The notes: generated from the sequence alone by a model not told the origin. Positions 1 to 14,751 are shown, counted from the stretch's first letter. The stretch: 64,000 nucleotides of DNA from Microbacterium saccharophilum (GCF_007992455.1 NZ_BKAH01000003.1:62001-126000), one strand, 5' to 3'. Numbers and translations: made by a program.

Positions 1-809
1 ACGCCTGGGAGCGGGAGCGGGCCACGATCGTCTTCAACGTCCCCCAGCAGTGGCAGGTGATCTGCGCCGATCCGTCGATCCCGGCGCGTGACCTGCATCT
101 GCGCATCATCAGCTGGGGTGCGGCGCCCGCCTCCGACACGCTGCTGCACACGATGGCCGACCGCTTCCCGCACGCGATGAACGTGGCGGTCTTCGGCCAG
201 ACCGAGATGTCGCCGATCACGTGCGCGCTGCGCGGGGAGGACTCGCTGCGCAAGCTCGGCTCGGTCGGCAAGCCCATCCCGACCCTCCAGTACCGCGTCG
301 TGGACGACGACATGACCGACGTCGAGCCGGGCCAGGTGGGCGAGATCCTGTGCCGCGGGCCGAACATGATGAGCGGGTACTGGCGCAAGCCCGAGGAGAC
401 CGCGGAGGCGTTCCAGGGCGGCTGGTTCCACTCCGGCGACCTCGTCCGCCAGGACGAGGAGGGCTTCGTGTGGGTCGTGGACCGCAAGAAGGACATGATC
501 ATCTCCGGTGGCGAGAACGTGTACTGCGCGGAGGTCGAGAACGTCCTCGCCGGGCACCCGAAGGTCCTCGAGGCGGCGATCTACGGCCGGGCGGACGAGC
601 GCTGGGGCGAGGTCCAGGTGGCGGCCGTGGCACTGCGCCCCGAGCAGGAGCTGACGATCGAAGAGCTGCAGGAGTGGCTGAGCGACAAGCTCGCCCGCTT
701 CAAGCAGCCCAAGGCGCTCGTCGTCCTCCCCGCGCTGCCCCGCAACGCCGCCGGCAAGGTCAACAAGGTCGCCCTGCGCGCCGCGGACCGCGAACTCTCG
801 CCGGCGTAG
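1..809 (+). CDS. Acyl-CoA synthetase (AMP-forming), C-terminal part
   Basis: This is the C-terminal half of an ANL-superfamily fatty-acyl-CoA ligase, which adenylates a carboxylic acid and passes it to CoA. The frame is open from the left edge (first full codon at base 3), so the N-terminus and the P-loop lie outside the window. Visible motifs are VFGQTEMSP (A5, the Y/F-G-x-T-E signature), GGWFHSGD (A7), DRKKDMIISGGENVY (A8 hinge), and AAGKVNKVALR with the catalytic A10 lysine. The gene stops four bases before the alcohol dehydrogenase remnant, so the two were probably co-transcribed. The exact substrate cannot be told. The nearby thiolase, enoyl-CoA hydratase and methylcitrate genes fit a role in fatty-acid or propionyl-CoA use. 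Confidence 0.9.
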   Translation, partial: AWERERATIVFNVPQQWQVICADPSIPARDLHLRIISWGAAPASDTLLHTMADRFPHAMNVAVFGQTEMSPITCALRGEDSLRKLGSVGKPIPTLQYRVVDDDMTDVEPGQVGEILCRGPNMMSGYWRKPEETAEAFQGGWFHSGDLVRQDEEGFVWVVDRKKDMIISGGENVYCAEVENVLAGHPKVLEAAIYGRADERWGEVQVAAVALRPEQELTIEELQEWLSDKLARFKQPKALVVLPALPRNAAGKVNKVALRAADRELSPA

Positions 810-813
810 CGGC

Positions 814-1459
814 ATGGTCTCCGCTGTGGCCGCGCTCGTCCGGGAGCGCGGCGGACCCGTCGCGCTCGCGGACGTCACGCTGCGCGCCCCCGGCGAGGGT
901 GAACTGCTCGTGCGCATCATGGCATCCGGCGTCTGCCCGACTGACCTGTTCGGCCGACACCCTGCTCGTCATCGGCGCGGGGACGACCGGGCTTGCCGCG
1001 GTGATGGCGGCGCGGCACCGCGGCGTCGCCGACATCGTCGTCTCCGACCCGTCTGCCGAGCGGCGCGCCCTCGCCCTTCGGCTCGGCGCGACCCGCGCGA
1101 TCGCCCCCGAAGACGCGGGCGGCATCGTCGCCTCGCGCGCCCTCGACACGGTCGGCGCGCAGGGCACGATCGACGCGGCCCTGTCGAGTCTCGCGCCGCG
1201 GGGCGTCTGCGCGACCGTCGCACTGCGTCCCGGGTCGAATCGCGTGACCGTCTCGCAGTCGCAGCTGCTGTGGGGGCGCACGCTCACCGGCGTCAGCGAG
1301 GGCGACGCCGACATCCGGCGCGACATCCCGCTGCTCGTCGCCCTGTGGCGCATCGGGCGGCTTCCGGTGGAGCGCCTCCTGACGCCGTACCCGTTCGCGG
1401 AGGTCTCCGCCGCGGTCGCCGACGCCCGCGCCGGACGGACGATCAAGCCGGTCCTGGTG
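814..1459 (+). pseudogene. Zinc-type alcohol dehydrogenase remnant with internal deletion
   Basis: The first about 45 residues (814 to about 950) match the start of a medium-chain Zn-dependent alcohol dehydrogenase, ending at the zinc-ligand motif SGVCPTDL. The frame then runs into nonsense. In the +1 frame, from about 955, the sequence resumes directly at the Rossmann fold (LLVIGAGTTGLAAVMAARH, then a DPSAERRALA stretch) and continues to the usual C-terminus (GRTIKPVLV). About 130 residues of catalytic domain are missing and the reading frame changes, so this is a deletion, not a simple point frameshift. No functional enzyme can be made. There is no stop codon before the GXWXG protein that follows in the same frame. 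Confidence 0.75.
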
Positions 1460-1948
1460 ATGTCCGACGAACCCGTTGCGCCGGAGGCCGCCACGACCAG
1501 GCACCTCCGGGACGCCCGCGAATCCGACCTGCCCGCCCTGTGGCGCTCGCTGCCGGCCGTGGCGCCCGGCGAGCTCCGCGGACTGTGGCACGGCCGGGGC
1601 CTCTCGACGGCGCATCGCGCGCACCGCCTCCTCGAGCGCAGCGGCTGGTTCGGCAAGCTCTTCCGCTCCGATGACGACGTCGCGCCGCTGGTGTGCACCG
1701 GGCCGTCCGGTGACCTCTTCATCGACGAGCGGCTGGCCCGGGGCGGCGCACGCCTGCTGACCGCGGGCCACGACGGCATCGTCACGGCCGCCATGGCGTA
1801 CGACGGCCAGCCCCTCATCGACCACTTCACCTGCCTCTCCCCCACGGAGGTGCTGGGCGTCATGACCGGCCGGGATGCCGCCGACGGCGACCGGCTCTAC
1901 TACCTCGTCCTCGAGAAGGTCGCCGATCGCCCCGTCGAGACCGGCTGA
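1460..1948 (+). CDS. GXWXG / DUF4334 domain protein
   Basis: From the ATG at 1460 this reads as a 162-residue protein with the two-part architecture of the GXWXG (LRGLWHGRG, about residue 34) and DUF4334 families. The conserved LLERSGWFGKLF segment and the C-terminal VLGVMTGRDA...LYYLVLEKV stretch are present. The biochemical function of these families is not established as far as I know. The frame is open upstream into the dehydrogenase remnant, so the start is uncertain and a read-through fusion with the Rossmann fragment is possible. No convincing Shine-Dalgarno precedes 1460. I chose this ATG because standalone family members begin about 25-30 residues before the GXWXG motif. Confidence 0.6.
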   Translation: MSDEPVAPEAATTRHLRDARESDLPALWRSLPAVAPGELRGLWHGRGLSTAHRAHRLLERSGWFGKLFRSDDDVAPLVCTGPSGDLFIDERLARGGARLLTAGHDGIVTAAMAYDGQPLIDHFTCLSPTEVLGVMTGRDAADGDRLYYLVLEKVADRPVETG

Positions 1949-1978
1949 GCCGGCACCGACGAGGTGGCCCCACCCGCG

Positions 1979-8044
<6,066 letters not shown>

Positions 8045-8094
8045 GGAGCTCCCGAGTTCGATGCGGGCACCCCGATGTGCCCGGTACGAGGGTG

Positions 8095-8100
8095 ACGCTA
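8095..8100 (-). promoter_or_regulatory. -10 box of the amylase-pullulanase gene
   Basis: TAGCGT on the minus strand, about 50 bases before the ATG. It is the same hexamer as the levansucrase -10 and several leaderless promoters in this window. No good -35 is present at 17 bases (AGCGCG), which suggests dependence on an activator. This is inference from sequence only. Confidence 0.45.
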
Positions 8101-8125
8101 CCCACCCGGCATCCGCACGCGCTTT

Positions 8126-8149
8126 CATCATGAGAGGACTCTCATGATG
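8126..8149. promoter_or_regulatory. Perfect 24-bp palindrome, putative operator
   Basis: Two 11-base arms (CATCATGAGAG and its complement) are separated by GA. The palindrome lies between the thiolase stop and the amylase-pullulanase promoter, 25 bases upstream of the -10. Its core ATGAGA-N4-TCTCAT recurs at 55333-55348 before the levansucrase gene. There is no T-run, so a terminator is less likely than a protein-binding site. Confidence 0.6.
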
Positions 8150-8167
8150 GGGCTGACCGGCGCGGTG

Positions 8168-9340
8168 TCAGAGGCGCTCGATGATGGTCGCGTTGGCCAT
8201 GCCGCCGCCCTCGCACATCGTCTGCAGCCCGTAGCGGCCGCCGGTCGCTTCGAGGTAGGCCAGCATGGTCCCGAGGAGCCGCGTGCCGGAGGATCCGAGC
8301 GCGTGCCCGAGGGCGATCGCGCCGCCCCACGGGTTGAGTTTGGCGGCGTCCGCACCGAGTTCGGCAGCCCAGGCGAGCGGGACGGACGCGAAGGCCTCGT
8401 TGACCTCGTAGACGTCGAGGTCGTGGATCGTGAGGCTGCTGCGCTCGAGGATCCGGCGCGTCGCGGGGATGGGCCCCGTGAGCATCATGAGCGGGTCGTC
8501 GCCGGTGACGGCGAACGCGTGGAAACGGGCGCGCGGCGTGAGGCCGAGCTCCTGCGCCTTCTCCTCGCTCATGATGAGCACGGCGGATGCGCCGTCGGTC
8601 AGCGGCGACGAGTTGCCCGGGGTGATCTTCCAGTCGATCTCCGGGAACCGCGCGGCGAGCGCGTCGGTGCGGAACGAGGGAGACAGGGCGCCGAGCGCGG
8701 CCATCGTCGTGCCGGCGCGGACGGTCTCGTCCCTCTCGACCCCGCCGACCGGAAGGAGCACCTCGTCGAAGCGGGCCTCGGCGGCGGCCTCGGCGGCACG
8801 GCTGTGCGACTCGACGGCGTAGGCGTCCAGGTCCTGCCGGGTGAAACCCCAGCGCTGCGCGATGAGCTCGGCGGACACCCCTTGGTTCACCAGTCCCTCC
8901 GGGTACCGCGCGCGCAGCGCGGGCGAGACGGGCGAGCCGGCGACGGAGGCGGAGACGCCCAGCGGCACGCGGCTCATCGACTCGACCCCGCCGGCGATCA
9001 CGATGTCGTACTGCCCCGCCATGACGCCCTGCGCCGCGAAGTGCGCGGCCTGCTGGCTCGACCCGCACTGCCGGTCGATCGTCGTCGCCGGAACCGTCTC
9101 GTCGAACCCCGCCGCCAGGACGGCGTGGCGCGCGATGTTCCCGCTCTGCTCGCCGACCTGGCTGACGCAGCCCCACAGCACGTCGTCCACGTCGCCCGGC
9201 CCGAGGCCGTTGCGCTCCCGCACGGCGCTGAGGATCGCGGCGGACAGGTCGACGGGATGGATGCCGCTGAGCGCCCCGCCCGGCTTGCCCCGGCCGGAGG
9301 GCGTGCGGACGGCGTCGACGATGACGGCGGTGCGGGTCAT
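8168..9340 (-). CDS. Acetyl-CoA acyltransferase (thiolase)
   Basis: Thiolase of the FadA/AtoB family, 390 residues. It cleaves 3-ketoacyl-CoA to acetyl-CoA and a shortened acyl-CoA, or condenses two acetyl-CoA. The nucleophilic Cys sits in DRQCGSSQQA (about residue 88). The NEAFA motif, the active-site His in GGAIALGHALGSSG and the second catalytic Cys in CEGGGMANA near the C-terminus are all present. An ATG nine bases upstream (9349) is possible, but CACAAT seven bases before 9340 looks like a -10 of a leaderless start. Downstream is the palindrome of the amylase gene. Upstream, 35 bases away, is the methylcitrate synthase stop. Whether it serves beta-oxidation or another route cannot be told. 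Confidence 0.93.
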   Translation of the reverse strand: MTRTAVIVDAVRTPSGRGKPGGALSGIHPVDLSAAILSAVRERNGLGPGDVDDVLWGCVSQVGEQSGNIARHAVLAAGFDETVPATTIDRQCGSSQQAAHFAAQGVMAGQYDIVIAGGVESMSRVPLGVSASVAGSPVSPALRARYPEGLVNQGVSAELIAQRWGFTRQDLDAYAVESHSRAAEAAAEARFDEVLLPVGGVERDETVRAGTTMAALGALSPSFRTDALAARFPEIDWKITPGNSSPLTDGASAVLIMSEEKAQELGLTPRARFHAFAVTGDDPLMMLTGPIPATRRILERSSLTIHDLDVYEVNEAFASVPLAWAAELGADAAKLNPWGGAIALGHALGSSGTRLLGTMLAYLEATGGRYGLQTMCEGGGMANATIIERL

Positions 9341-9375
9341 GGCATCCATTGTGCGCGCCCGCGCCCGCCGCCGGG

Positions 9376-10566
9376 TCAGTCGGCCGCTTCCTCCGGGCGC
9401 TCGGCGATCGCGATCGCCTCGGTGTCGGGCCGGTAGCCGTTGATGTGCCGCTCGTCCGGGCCGTCGTAGGCCGACAGCGGGCGGATGAGCGCGTTGGACG
9501 CCTGCTGCTCGAGGATGTGCGCCGTCCAGCCGGTGATCCGTGCCGCCACGAACAGCGGCGTGAAGGTGAGGGTGTCGAAGCCCATCAGGTTGTAGGCCGG
9601 CCCGGACGGGTAGTCCAAGTTCGGGTAGATGCCCTTCCGCCCCACGAACTCGGCCTCGAGCGTCGAGTACAGGTCGAGCACGTCAGGGCGGTCGTAGAAG
9701 TCGATGAGCGTGTCCAGCGCCGCCTTCATGGTGGGCACGCGGGAGTCGCCGCGCTTGTAGACGCGGTGCCCGAAGCCCATGATCTTGCGCTTGGACGCGA
9801 GCGCGTCGTCGAGCCAGGGCACGACGTTGTCGGCCGAGCCGATCTCGTCGAAGATGTGCAGCACGGCCTCGTTCGCCCCGCCGTGCAGGGGACCCTTGAG
9901 CGCGCCGATGGCGCCGACGACCGCGGAGTACAGGTCGCTGAGGGTCGACGTGATGACTCGGGCCGTGAACGTCGAGGCGTTGAAGGAGTGCTCGGCGTAC
10001 AGGATCATCGAGCGGTTGAACGCGTCCACGACGACCGGGTCGGGCTCCTCGCCGAAGGTCATCCAGAGGAAGTTCGACGAGTAGTCGAGCTCTTCGCGGG
10101 GAGCGATGGGCTCGAGGTGCTGCCGGCGGCGCTGCCCGTACGCGACGATCGAGGGCAGCGCGGCGAACAGGTGGAGGCTGCGCGCCCGGTTCTCCTCGAC
10201 CGTGCCGACGGCGTCGAGGACCGACCCCTTGCCGGCCAGGTCGATCGCGCCGATGGCGCTGACGGCCGTGCGCAGCTCGTCCATCGGGTGGCAGTCCAGC
10301 GGCAGCTGGTCGATCGCGGTCTTCACCTCGGGGGCGAGCGCGCGGTACTGCCGCCCCTCGGCGCGCTGCGCGGCGAGCTGCTCGTCGGTGGGCAGCTCCC
10401 CGTGCCAGAGCAGGTAGGCGACGGCGTCGAACGGCTGCGTCGCGGCCAGCTCTTGCACGGGGTACCCGCGGTAGAGCAGCGAGTTCGTGTCGGGATTGAC
10501 CTTGCTGATCGCGGTGACGTCGGCGACGACCCCGGCCAGCCCCTTCTTGATGTCGGTGTCGGCCAT
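9376..10566 (-). CDS. prpC: 2-methylcitrate synthase / citrate synthase
   Basis: Citrate-synthase-fold enzyme of 396 residues. Context makes it the methylcitrate synthase, which condenses propionyl-CoA with oxaloacetate. Catalytic His residues are seen in EHSFNASTF and GFGHRVYK. The region ARITGWTAHILEQ near the C-terminus is typical of the short PrpC type. The start is the ATG at 10566, with GAAGGAG five bases upstream. A GTG two codons earlier is poorly placed. It begins two bases after the prpB stop, so it is likely translationally coupled. It is the last gene of the GntR-prpD-prpB-prpC operon. Confidence 0.93.
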   Translation of the reverse strand: MADTDIKKGLAGVVADVTAISKVNPDTNSLLYRGYPVQELAATQPFDAVAYLLWHGELPTDEQLAAQRAEGRQYRALAPEVKTAIDQLPLDCHPMDELRTAVSAIGAIDLAGKGSVLDAVGTVEENRARSLHLFAALPSIVAYGQRRRQHLEPIAPREELDYSSNFLWMTFGEEPDPVVVDAFNRSMILYAEHSFNASTFTARVITSTLSDLYSAVVGAIGALKGPLHGGANEAVLHIFDEIGSADNVVPWLDDALASKRKIMGFGHRVYKRGDSRVPTMKAALDTLIDFYDRPDVLDLYSTLEAEFVGRKGIYPNLDYPSGPAYNLMGFDTLTFTPLFVAARITGWTAHILEQQASNALIRPLSAYDGPDERHINGYRPDTEAIAIAERPEEAAD

Positions 10567-10568
10567 GC

Positions 10569-11471
10569 TCACTCCTTCGTGATCTGGAAGTTGAAGACGG
10601 ATGTGTCGAAGTGGTTGTACGCCTCGTAGTCGATGAGGTCGTACAGGTCGGCGCGGTGCTGCATCTCTCCCAGGCGCCCGGTGAGGTGCCCTTCCTCGGT
10701 CAGCGTATCGAGCGCGCGCCCCGCGGCGCCCATCGCGATGCGCAGGAGCGAGACCGGCCAGATGACGATCCCGACGCCGACGCCGCGCAGCTGGTCGACA
10801 GAGAACAGCTCGCTCTTGCCGAATTCGGTCATGTTGGCGAGGATCGGCACGCTCACGGCGGATGCCATCGCCTCGAACTCGTCGAGGGTGCGCATGGCCT
10901 CGGGGAAGATCGCGTCGGCGCCCGCGTCGACGAGCGCCTGGGCGCGGTCGATCGCCGCGCCCAGGCCCTCGACGGCCCGGATGTCGGTGCGCGCCATGAT
11001 GAGGAAATTCGGGTCGCGGCGGGCGTCGACGGCGGCACGGATGCGCTTGACCGCCGTGTCGGCGTCGACGACGGCCTTGCCGTCGAGGTGCCCGCAGCGC
11101 TTGGGGTTCACCTGGTCCTCGATGTGGGCGCCCGCGATGCCGGCGTCCTCGAGGGTCTGGATGGTCCGGGCGACGTTCATGGGCTCGCCGAAGCCGGTGT
11201 CGGCGTCGATGATGGCCGGCAGCTCCGTCATCCGCGCCATCTGCTGACCGCGGCCGGCGACCTCGGTGAGGGTCGTGAGCCCGATGTCGGGGAGGCCGAG
11301 GTCCGCCGCGAGGACGGCGCCGGAGATGTACACCCCGTCGAAGCCCTTCTGCTCGATGAGCCGTGCGGAGAGCGGGTTGAACGCGCCCGGGAAGCGGAGC
11401 AGCTCGCCGGCGGCGAGCCGCTCCCGGAGGATGCGGCGCTTGTCGGCCGCGGTCGTCGTGGCGTACAGCAT
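10569..11471 (-). CDS. prpB: 2-methylisocitrate lyase
   Basis: PEP-mutase/isocitrate-lyase superfamily enzyme of 300 residues. It splits 2-methylisocitrate into pyruvate and succinate in the methylcitrate cycle. Visible features are FPGAFNPLSARL at the N-terminus, the metal-binding IDADTGFGEP, and the NPKRCGHLDGK loop with the catalytic Cys (KKCGH family signature). The C-terminus YEAYNHFDTSVFNF is characteristic of bacterial PrpB. Its ATG overlaps the prpD stop by one base (TGATG), which fixes the start and implies coupling. The open frame continues far upstream, but that is the shadow of prpD. Confidence 0.95.
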   Translation of the reverse strand: MLYATTTAADKRRILRERLAAGELLRFPGAFNPLSARLIEQKGFDGVYISGAVLAADLGLPDIGLTTLTEVAGRGQQMARMTELPAIIDADTGFGEPMNVARTIQTLEDAGIAGAHIEDQVNPKRCGHLDGKAVVDADTAVKRIRAAVDARRDPNFLIMARTDIRAVEGLGAAIDRAQALVDAGADAIFPEAMRTLDEFEAMASAVSVPILANMTEFGKSELFSVDQLRGVGVGIVIWPVSLLRIAMGAAGRALDTLTEEGHLTGRLGEMQHRADLYDLIDYEAYNHFDTSVFNFQITKE

Positions 11472-12997
11472 CAGAAGAGGCCTCTCGGGGACGGCGCGGC
11501 GTCGAGGATCCCGGTCTTCGCGACGATGTTGAGCTCGCGGACCTCGTCGGCCGTCAGCGCGGGCAGGCGCTCGGCGAGCGCGAGGAAGCGGTCGATCTCG
11601 GCGGGCTCGAGGACGGGCTCGGCGAGGAGGCGGAACTTGCGGACGTAGTCGGCGCGCGCGAAGGGCCGGGCGCCCAGCGGGTGCGCGTCGGCGACGGCGA
11701 TCTCGTCGGTGACGGTCTCGCCGTTCGTGAGGCGGATCTCGACGCGACCCCCGAAGGCCTTCTCGTTCGGGTCCTCGGAGTGGTAGCGGCGCGTCCACTC
11801 GGCATCCTCGGCCGTCGTGATCTTGTGCCAGAGGGCCACGGTGTCGGGGCGGCCCGCGCGCTCGGGGGTGTACGAGTCGACGTGGTGCCAGCCGCCGTCC
11901 TGCAGCGCGACGGCGAAGATGTACGGGATCGAGTGGTCGAGCGTCTCGCGGGAGGCCGCCGGGTCGTACTTCTGCGGGTCGTTCGCGCCGGAGCCGATGA
12001 CGTAATGCGTGTGGTGGCTCGTGTGCAGGACGACGCGCTCGATGTTCGCCGGGTCGGCGAGCTCCGGGCGCTCCCCGTGGAGCTTGCGGGCGAGGTCGAT
12101 CCACGCCTGCGCCTGGTACTCCGCGGAGTGCTCCTTCGTGTACGAGTCGAGGATGCCGCGCTTGGGCTCGCCCGCCGCCGGCAGCGGCACATCGTAGGAG
12201 GCGTCCTTGCCGTCGAGCATCCAGGCGATGACGCCGTCCTCGCCCTCGTAGATGGGGCTGGGGCTGGTCTCGCCACGCATGGCGCGGTCGACGGCTTCGA
12301 CGGCCATCTTCCCCGCGAAGGCGGGGGCGTGCGCCTTCCACGTGGAGATCTCGCCCTTGCGGGACTGACGGGTCGCGGTCGTCGTGTGCAGGGCCTGGCC
12401 GACGGCCTGATAGATCGTGTCGACGTCGAGGCCGAGCAGGGTGCCGATGCCGGCGGCGGCGGACGGGCCGAGGTGGGCGACGTGGTCGATCTTGTGCTTG
12501 TGCAGGCAGATGGCCCGCACCAGGTCGATCTGGATCTCGTAGCCCGTCGCGAGGCCGCGGACGAGCGCGGCGCCGTCGGCGCCGACGTGCTGGGCGACGG
12601 CGAGGATCGGGGGGATGTTGTCGCCGGGGTGCGAGTACTCCGCCGCGAGGAACGTGTCGTGGTAGTCCAGTTCGCGGACCGCCACGCCGTTCGCCCACGC
12701 CGCCCACTCCGGGCTCGTGTGCGTCGCGTTGGCGACGCCGAACACCGTCGAGCCGGCGCCGCCGCGGGAGACGGGGTGGTCGAGGGCCTGCGCGCGGGCG
12801 GCGCTGACGGGGGCGCGGGTGATCGAGGCGGCGGCGACCGCGGCGTTGTCGATGACGCGGTTGATGATCATGTCGACGACGTCGGCGTCGACGTCCACGG
12901 GGTCGGCGGCGACCTCGGCGATCTTGTACGCCAGCTGCCCGGTGCGCGGGAGGTCTTCGTCGCTGCGGTGGACGCGGACGTGGTGGGTGACGGTCAT
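11471..12997 (-). CDS. prpD: 2-methylcitrate dehydratase
   Basis: MmgE/PrpD family protein of 508 residues, close to the usual length. It dehydrates 2-methylcitrate to 2-methyl-cis-aconitate. Conserved blocks include [41 protein letters not shown] near residue 110, the [17 protein letters not shown] block and the [16 protein letters not shown] region. It overlaps the upstream regulator by four bases (ATGA) and the downstream prpB by one, so the four genes form one transcript. No prpF or aconitase is in the window, so hydration back to methylisocitrate must come from elsewhere. Confidence 0.95.
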   Translation of the reverse strand: MTVTHHVRVHRSDEDLPRTGQLAYKIAEVAADPVDVDADVVDMIINRVIDNAAVAAASITRAPVSAARAQALDHPVSRGGAGSTVFGVANATHTSPEWAAWANGVAVRELDYHDTFLAAEYSHPGDNIPPILAVAQHVGADGAALVRGLATGYEIQIDLVRAICLHKHKIDHVAHLGPSAAAGIGTLLGLDVDTIYQAVGQALHTTTATRQSRKGEISTWKAHAPAFAGKMAVEAVDRAMRGETSPSPIYEGEDGVIAWMLDGKDASYDVPLPAAGEPKRGILDSYTKEHSAEYQAQAWIDLARKLHGERPELADPANIERVVLHTSHHTHYVIGSGANDPQKYDPAASRETLDHSIPYIFAVALQDGGWHHVDSYTPERAGRPDTVALWHKITTAEDAEWTRRYHSEDPNEKAFGGRVEIRLTNGETVTDEIAVADAHPLGARPFARADYVRKFRLLAEPVLEPAEIDRFLALAERLPALTADEVRELNIVAKTGILDAAPSPRGLF

Positions 12998-13623
12998 GGG
13001 GTGGCCTCCAGGGAGTCGAGGATGCTGACGAGGGCGTTGTGCAGGTGGACGTGGGTGGCGTGCGCCGCGAGGTCGGCGTCGCGGGCGGCGATCGCGGACG
13101 CGATCAGCCGATGCTCGAGGGCGGATGCCGCGAGCCGCGCCGGGTTGTCGCGGGCGAGGCGGCGGACGCGGACGAGGTGCGTCCGCACGTTCCGCAGCGC
13201 GCCGGTGAGGTAGTCGTTGGCGACGGCGCCGTCGAGGGCGTCGTCGAACCGCGCGATGAGGCCGTAGTAGGCGTCGGCCTCCGCGGCCGGCTCGACGCGC
13301 GCGAACTCGTCGGCGAGGGCGGCGAAGGTGCCGGCGTCGCCGCGGGCGGCGGCCAGCCGTGCGGCCGTCTCCTCGAGCGCGCGGCGCACCTCGAAGAGCT
13401 CGCGGATGTCGCCGGCGTCGATGTCGGTGACCACCGTGACGCGCGGTGACGCCTGCGCGACGAGGCCGTCGGCGGCGAGGCGCCCGAGGGCTTCGCGCAG
13501 CGGTGTGCGACTGACGCCGAGCCGGGCGGCCTGCTCGACCTCGGCGAGCACGCTGCCGGGCCGGAGGGCGCCGGACTGGATCTCCTCGAGGAGGGCCCGG
13601 TACGCCCGATCACTCGCCCGCAT
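12994..13623 (-). CDS. GntR-family (FCD) regulator of the methylcitrate operon
   Basis: A 209-residue transcription factor with an N-terminal winged helix ([19 protein letters not shown]; recognition helix [14 protein letters not shown]) and a C-terminal FCD ligand domain ([20 protein letters not shown]; later [28 protein letters not shown]). FCD domains usually sense a small carboxylic acid, often with a metal held by Asp/His; I infer a methylcitrate-pathway acid here. I chose the ATG at 13623 because AGGAGG lies six bases upstream. The ATG at 13656 has no ribosome site. The gene is first in its own operon, with two GTATAC-centred palindromes in front of it, so autoregulation is likely. Confidence 0.88.
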   Translation of the reverse strand: MRASDRAYRALLEEIQSGALRPGSVLAEVEQAARLGVSRTPLREALGRLAADGLVAQASPRVTVVTDIDAGDIRELFEVRRALEETAARLAAARGDAGTFAALADEFARVEPAAEADAYYGLIARFDDALDGAVANDYLTGALRNVRTHLVRVRRLARDNPARLAASALEHRLIASAIAARDADLAAHATHVHLHNALVSILDSLEATP

Positions 13624-13666
13624 CGACACCTCCTCGTGTCCGACGACTGTTGCCATGAGGCCCCAG

Positions 13667-13696
13667 TGTATACATAATTCCGTCGTGAAGGGTCAC
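13667..13696 (-). promoter_or_regulatory. Promoter of the methylcitrate operon with operator O1
   Basis: On the minus strand a -35 GTGACC (13696-13691) and a -10 TATACA (13672-13667) are separated by 18 bases. The -10 lies inside the palindrome TGTATACA (13667-13674). FCD-type GntR proteins commonly bind TNGTATACNA-like sites, so repression by occluding the -10 is the simplest reading. Confidence 0.6.
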
Positions 13697-13713
13697 GAAG
13701 GCGACCTGGTCCG

Positions 13714-13729
13714 CTTTGGGTATACAAAG
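13714..13729. promoter_or_regulatory. Second GntR-type operator O2
   Basis: CTTTG-GGTATA-CAAAG, a 16-base dyad with GTATAC at its centre, 18 bases upstream of the prp -35. Its centre is about 51 bases from O1, close to five helical turns, which suggests co-operative binding or looping. Confidence 0.55.
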
Positions 13730-13784
13730 ATGATGTCGGCGCTGTCCCCAATCCCTCCCGGACGGCGCGCTCCACACCATCGAC

Positions 13785-13790
13785 TACCGT
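13785..13790 (+). promoter_or_regulatory. -10 box, leaderless promoter of the RNase HI gene
   Basis: TACCGT, followed by exactly six bases and then the GTG start at 13797. AAGG is too close to the GTG to serve as a ribosome site, so a leaderless transcript is likely. Confidence 0.55.
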
Positions 13791-13796
13791 CGAAGG

Positions 13797-14333
13797 GTGA
13801 CCGAGGACCCCCAGCCCTACATCGTTGCCACCGACGGCGCCTGCAAGGGCAACCCGGGGCCGACGGGGTGGGCGTGGGTCGGCGAGGACGGGCACTGGGC
13901 CGCCGGCGCCCTCCCCCAGGGCACGAACAACGTCGGCGAACTCCTCGGGCTGCTGCGCGCGATCGAAGACCACGCCGACGTCCCCCACCTCGTCGTGCAG
14001 GCCGACTCGAAGTACGCCATCGACACGTACGAGAAGTGGATGGACGGGCACCGCCGCCGCGGCTGGAAGACGTCGACCGGCGCCCCGACGAAGAACCGCG
14101 ACCTGCTCGAGCAGCTCATCGTCGCGCGCGACGCGCGCCGCGCCGCCGGGCTCCCCGACGTCGTCCTCGAGCACGTCCGGGGCCACCGTGGCCACGTGCT
14201 CAACGAGTGGGCGGACGAACGGGCCGTCCGAGGCGCCGAGCACGGCGCCCAGGGCAAGACGAGCGCCTGGTCGTCCCTCGGCGGGCTGCACGAGAAGCTC
14301 GACGTCTCCGCCGCGCCCGCCAAGAAGCGCTGA
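13797..14333 (+). CDS. Ribonuclease HI family protein
   Basis: A 178-residue RNase H-fold nuclease that cleaves RNA in RNA-DNA hybrids. All four acidic residues of the active site can be seen: Asp in YIVATDGACKGNPGP (about residue 13), Glu in GTNNVGELLGLLRA, Asp in LVVQADSKYAID and Asp in VRGHRGHVLNEWADE. The last about 35 residues are an extra basic, low-complexity tail ending AAPAKKR. Divergent from the methylcitrate operon. The GTG start is supported by a TACCGT box six bases upstream. Confidence 0.92.
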   Translation: MTEDPQPYIVATDGACKGNPGPTGWAWVGEDGHWAAGALPQGTNNVGELLGLLRAIEDHADVPHLVVQADSKYAIDTYEKWMDGHRRRGWKTSTGAPTKNRDLLEQLIVARDARRAAGLPDVVLEHVRGHRGHVLNEWADERAVRGAEHGAQGKTSAWSSLGGLHEKLDVSAAPAKKR

Positions 14334-14334
14334 C

Positions 14335-14694
14335 TCAGTCCATCGAGCCCTCGAAGAGGCCGATGTCGTTGCCGTCCGGGTCGACGATGATCGCCCACCA
14401 GCTGGTCTCGGTGATGCCGGACTTCGGCAGCTTCACGCTGCCGCCCGATGCCGTGGCCTTCGCGATCGTCTCATCGATCGAGTCGACCTCGACGATCGAC
14501 CGCGGCTGCGTGAAGCCCTCGGTGCGCACCGTCAGCGCCCCGCCGCCGAAGCCGCCCGGTGCCTGCCACGTCGGATAGTCGTCGAACCCGGGCGTGTCCT
14601 CGATCTTCCAGCCGAACAGATCACCGTAGAACGCGGTCGCCCGCGCGAAGTCCGTCACCGGGATCTCGGTGTGCGTGATGTCTCCATGCGCCAT
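14335..14694 (-). CDS. VOC-family (glyoxalase-like) protein
   Basis: A 119-residue vicinal-oxygen-chelate protein with the paired beta-alpha-beta-beta-beta units of the fold. The first unit begins HTEIPVTDFARATAFYGDLFGW. The second ends SWWAIIVDPDGNDIGLFEG, where the PDGN turn and terminal Glu are family hallmarks. Such proteins may be dioxygenases, isomerases or binding proteins; the substrate is unknown. The ATG at 14694 has GAGGAG five bases upstream and is preferred over an earlier in-frame start. It is convergent with the RNase HI gene (one-base gap) and shares its direction with the NUDIX gene. Confidence 0.88.
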   Translation of the reverse strand: MAHGDITHTEIPVTDFARATAFYGDLFGWKIEDTPGFDDYPTWQAPGGFGGGALTVRTEGFTQPRSIVEVDSIDETIAKATASGGSVKLPKSGITETSWWAIIVDPDGNDIGLFEGSMD

Positions 14695-14751
14695 GACGGC
14701 TCCTCTCCTCCCCGCCAGTGTCGACCCACCCCCCGACACCCGCAAGGGAGG

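Noticed and set aside
714..720. Horizontal-transfer boundary at the left edge
   Set aside because: Base composition and codon use look the same on both sides of the broken dehydrogenase; no mobile gene or repeat is present.
10569..12707. A long protein containing PrpB at its end
   Set aside because: The upstream portion overlaps prpD in another frame and lacks homology; the ATG at 11471 overlaps the prpD stop.
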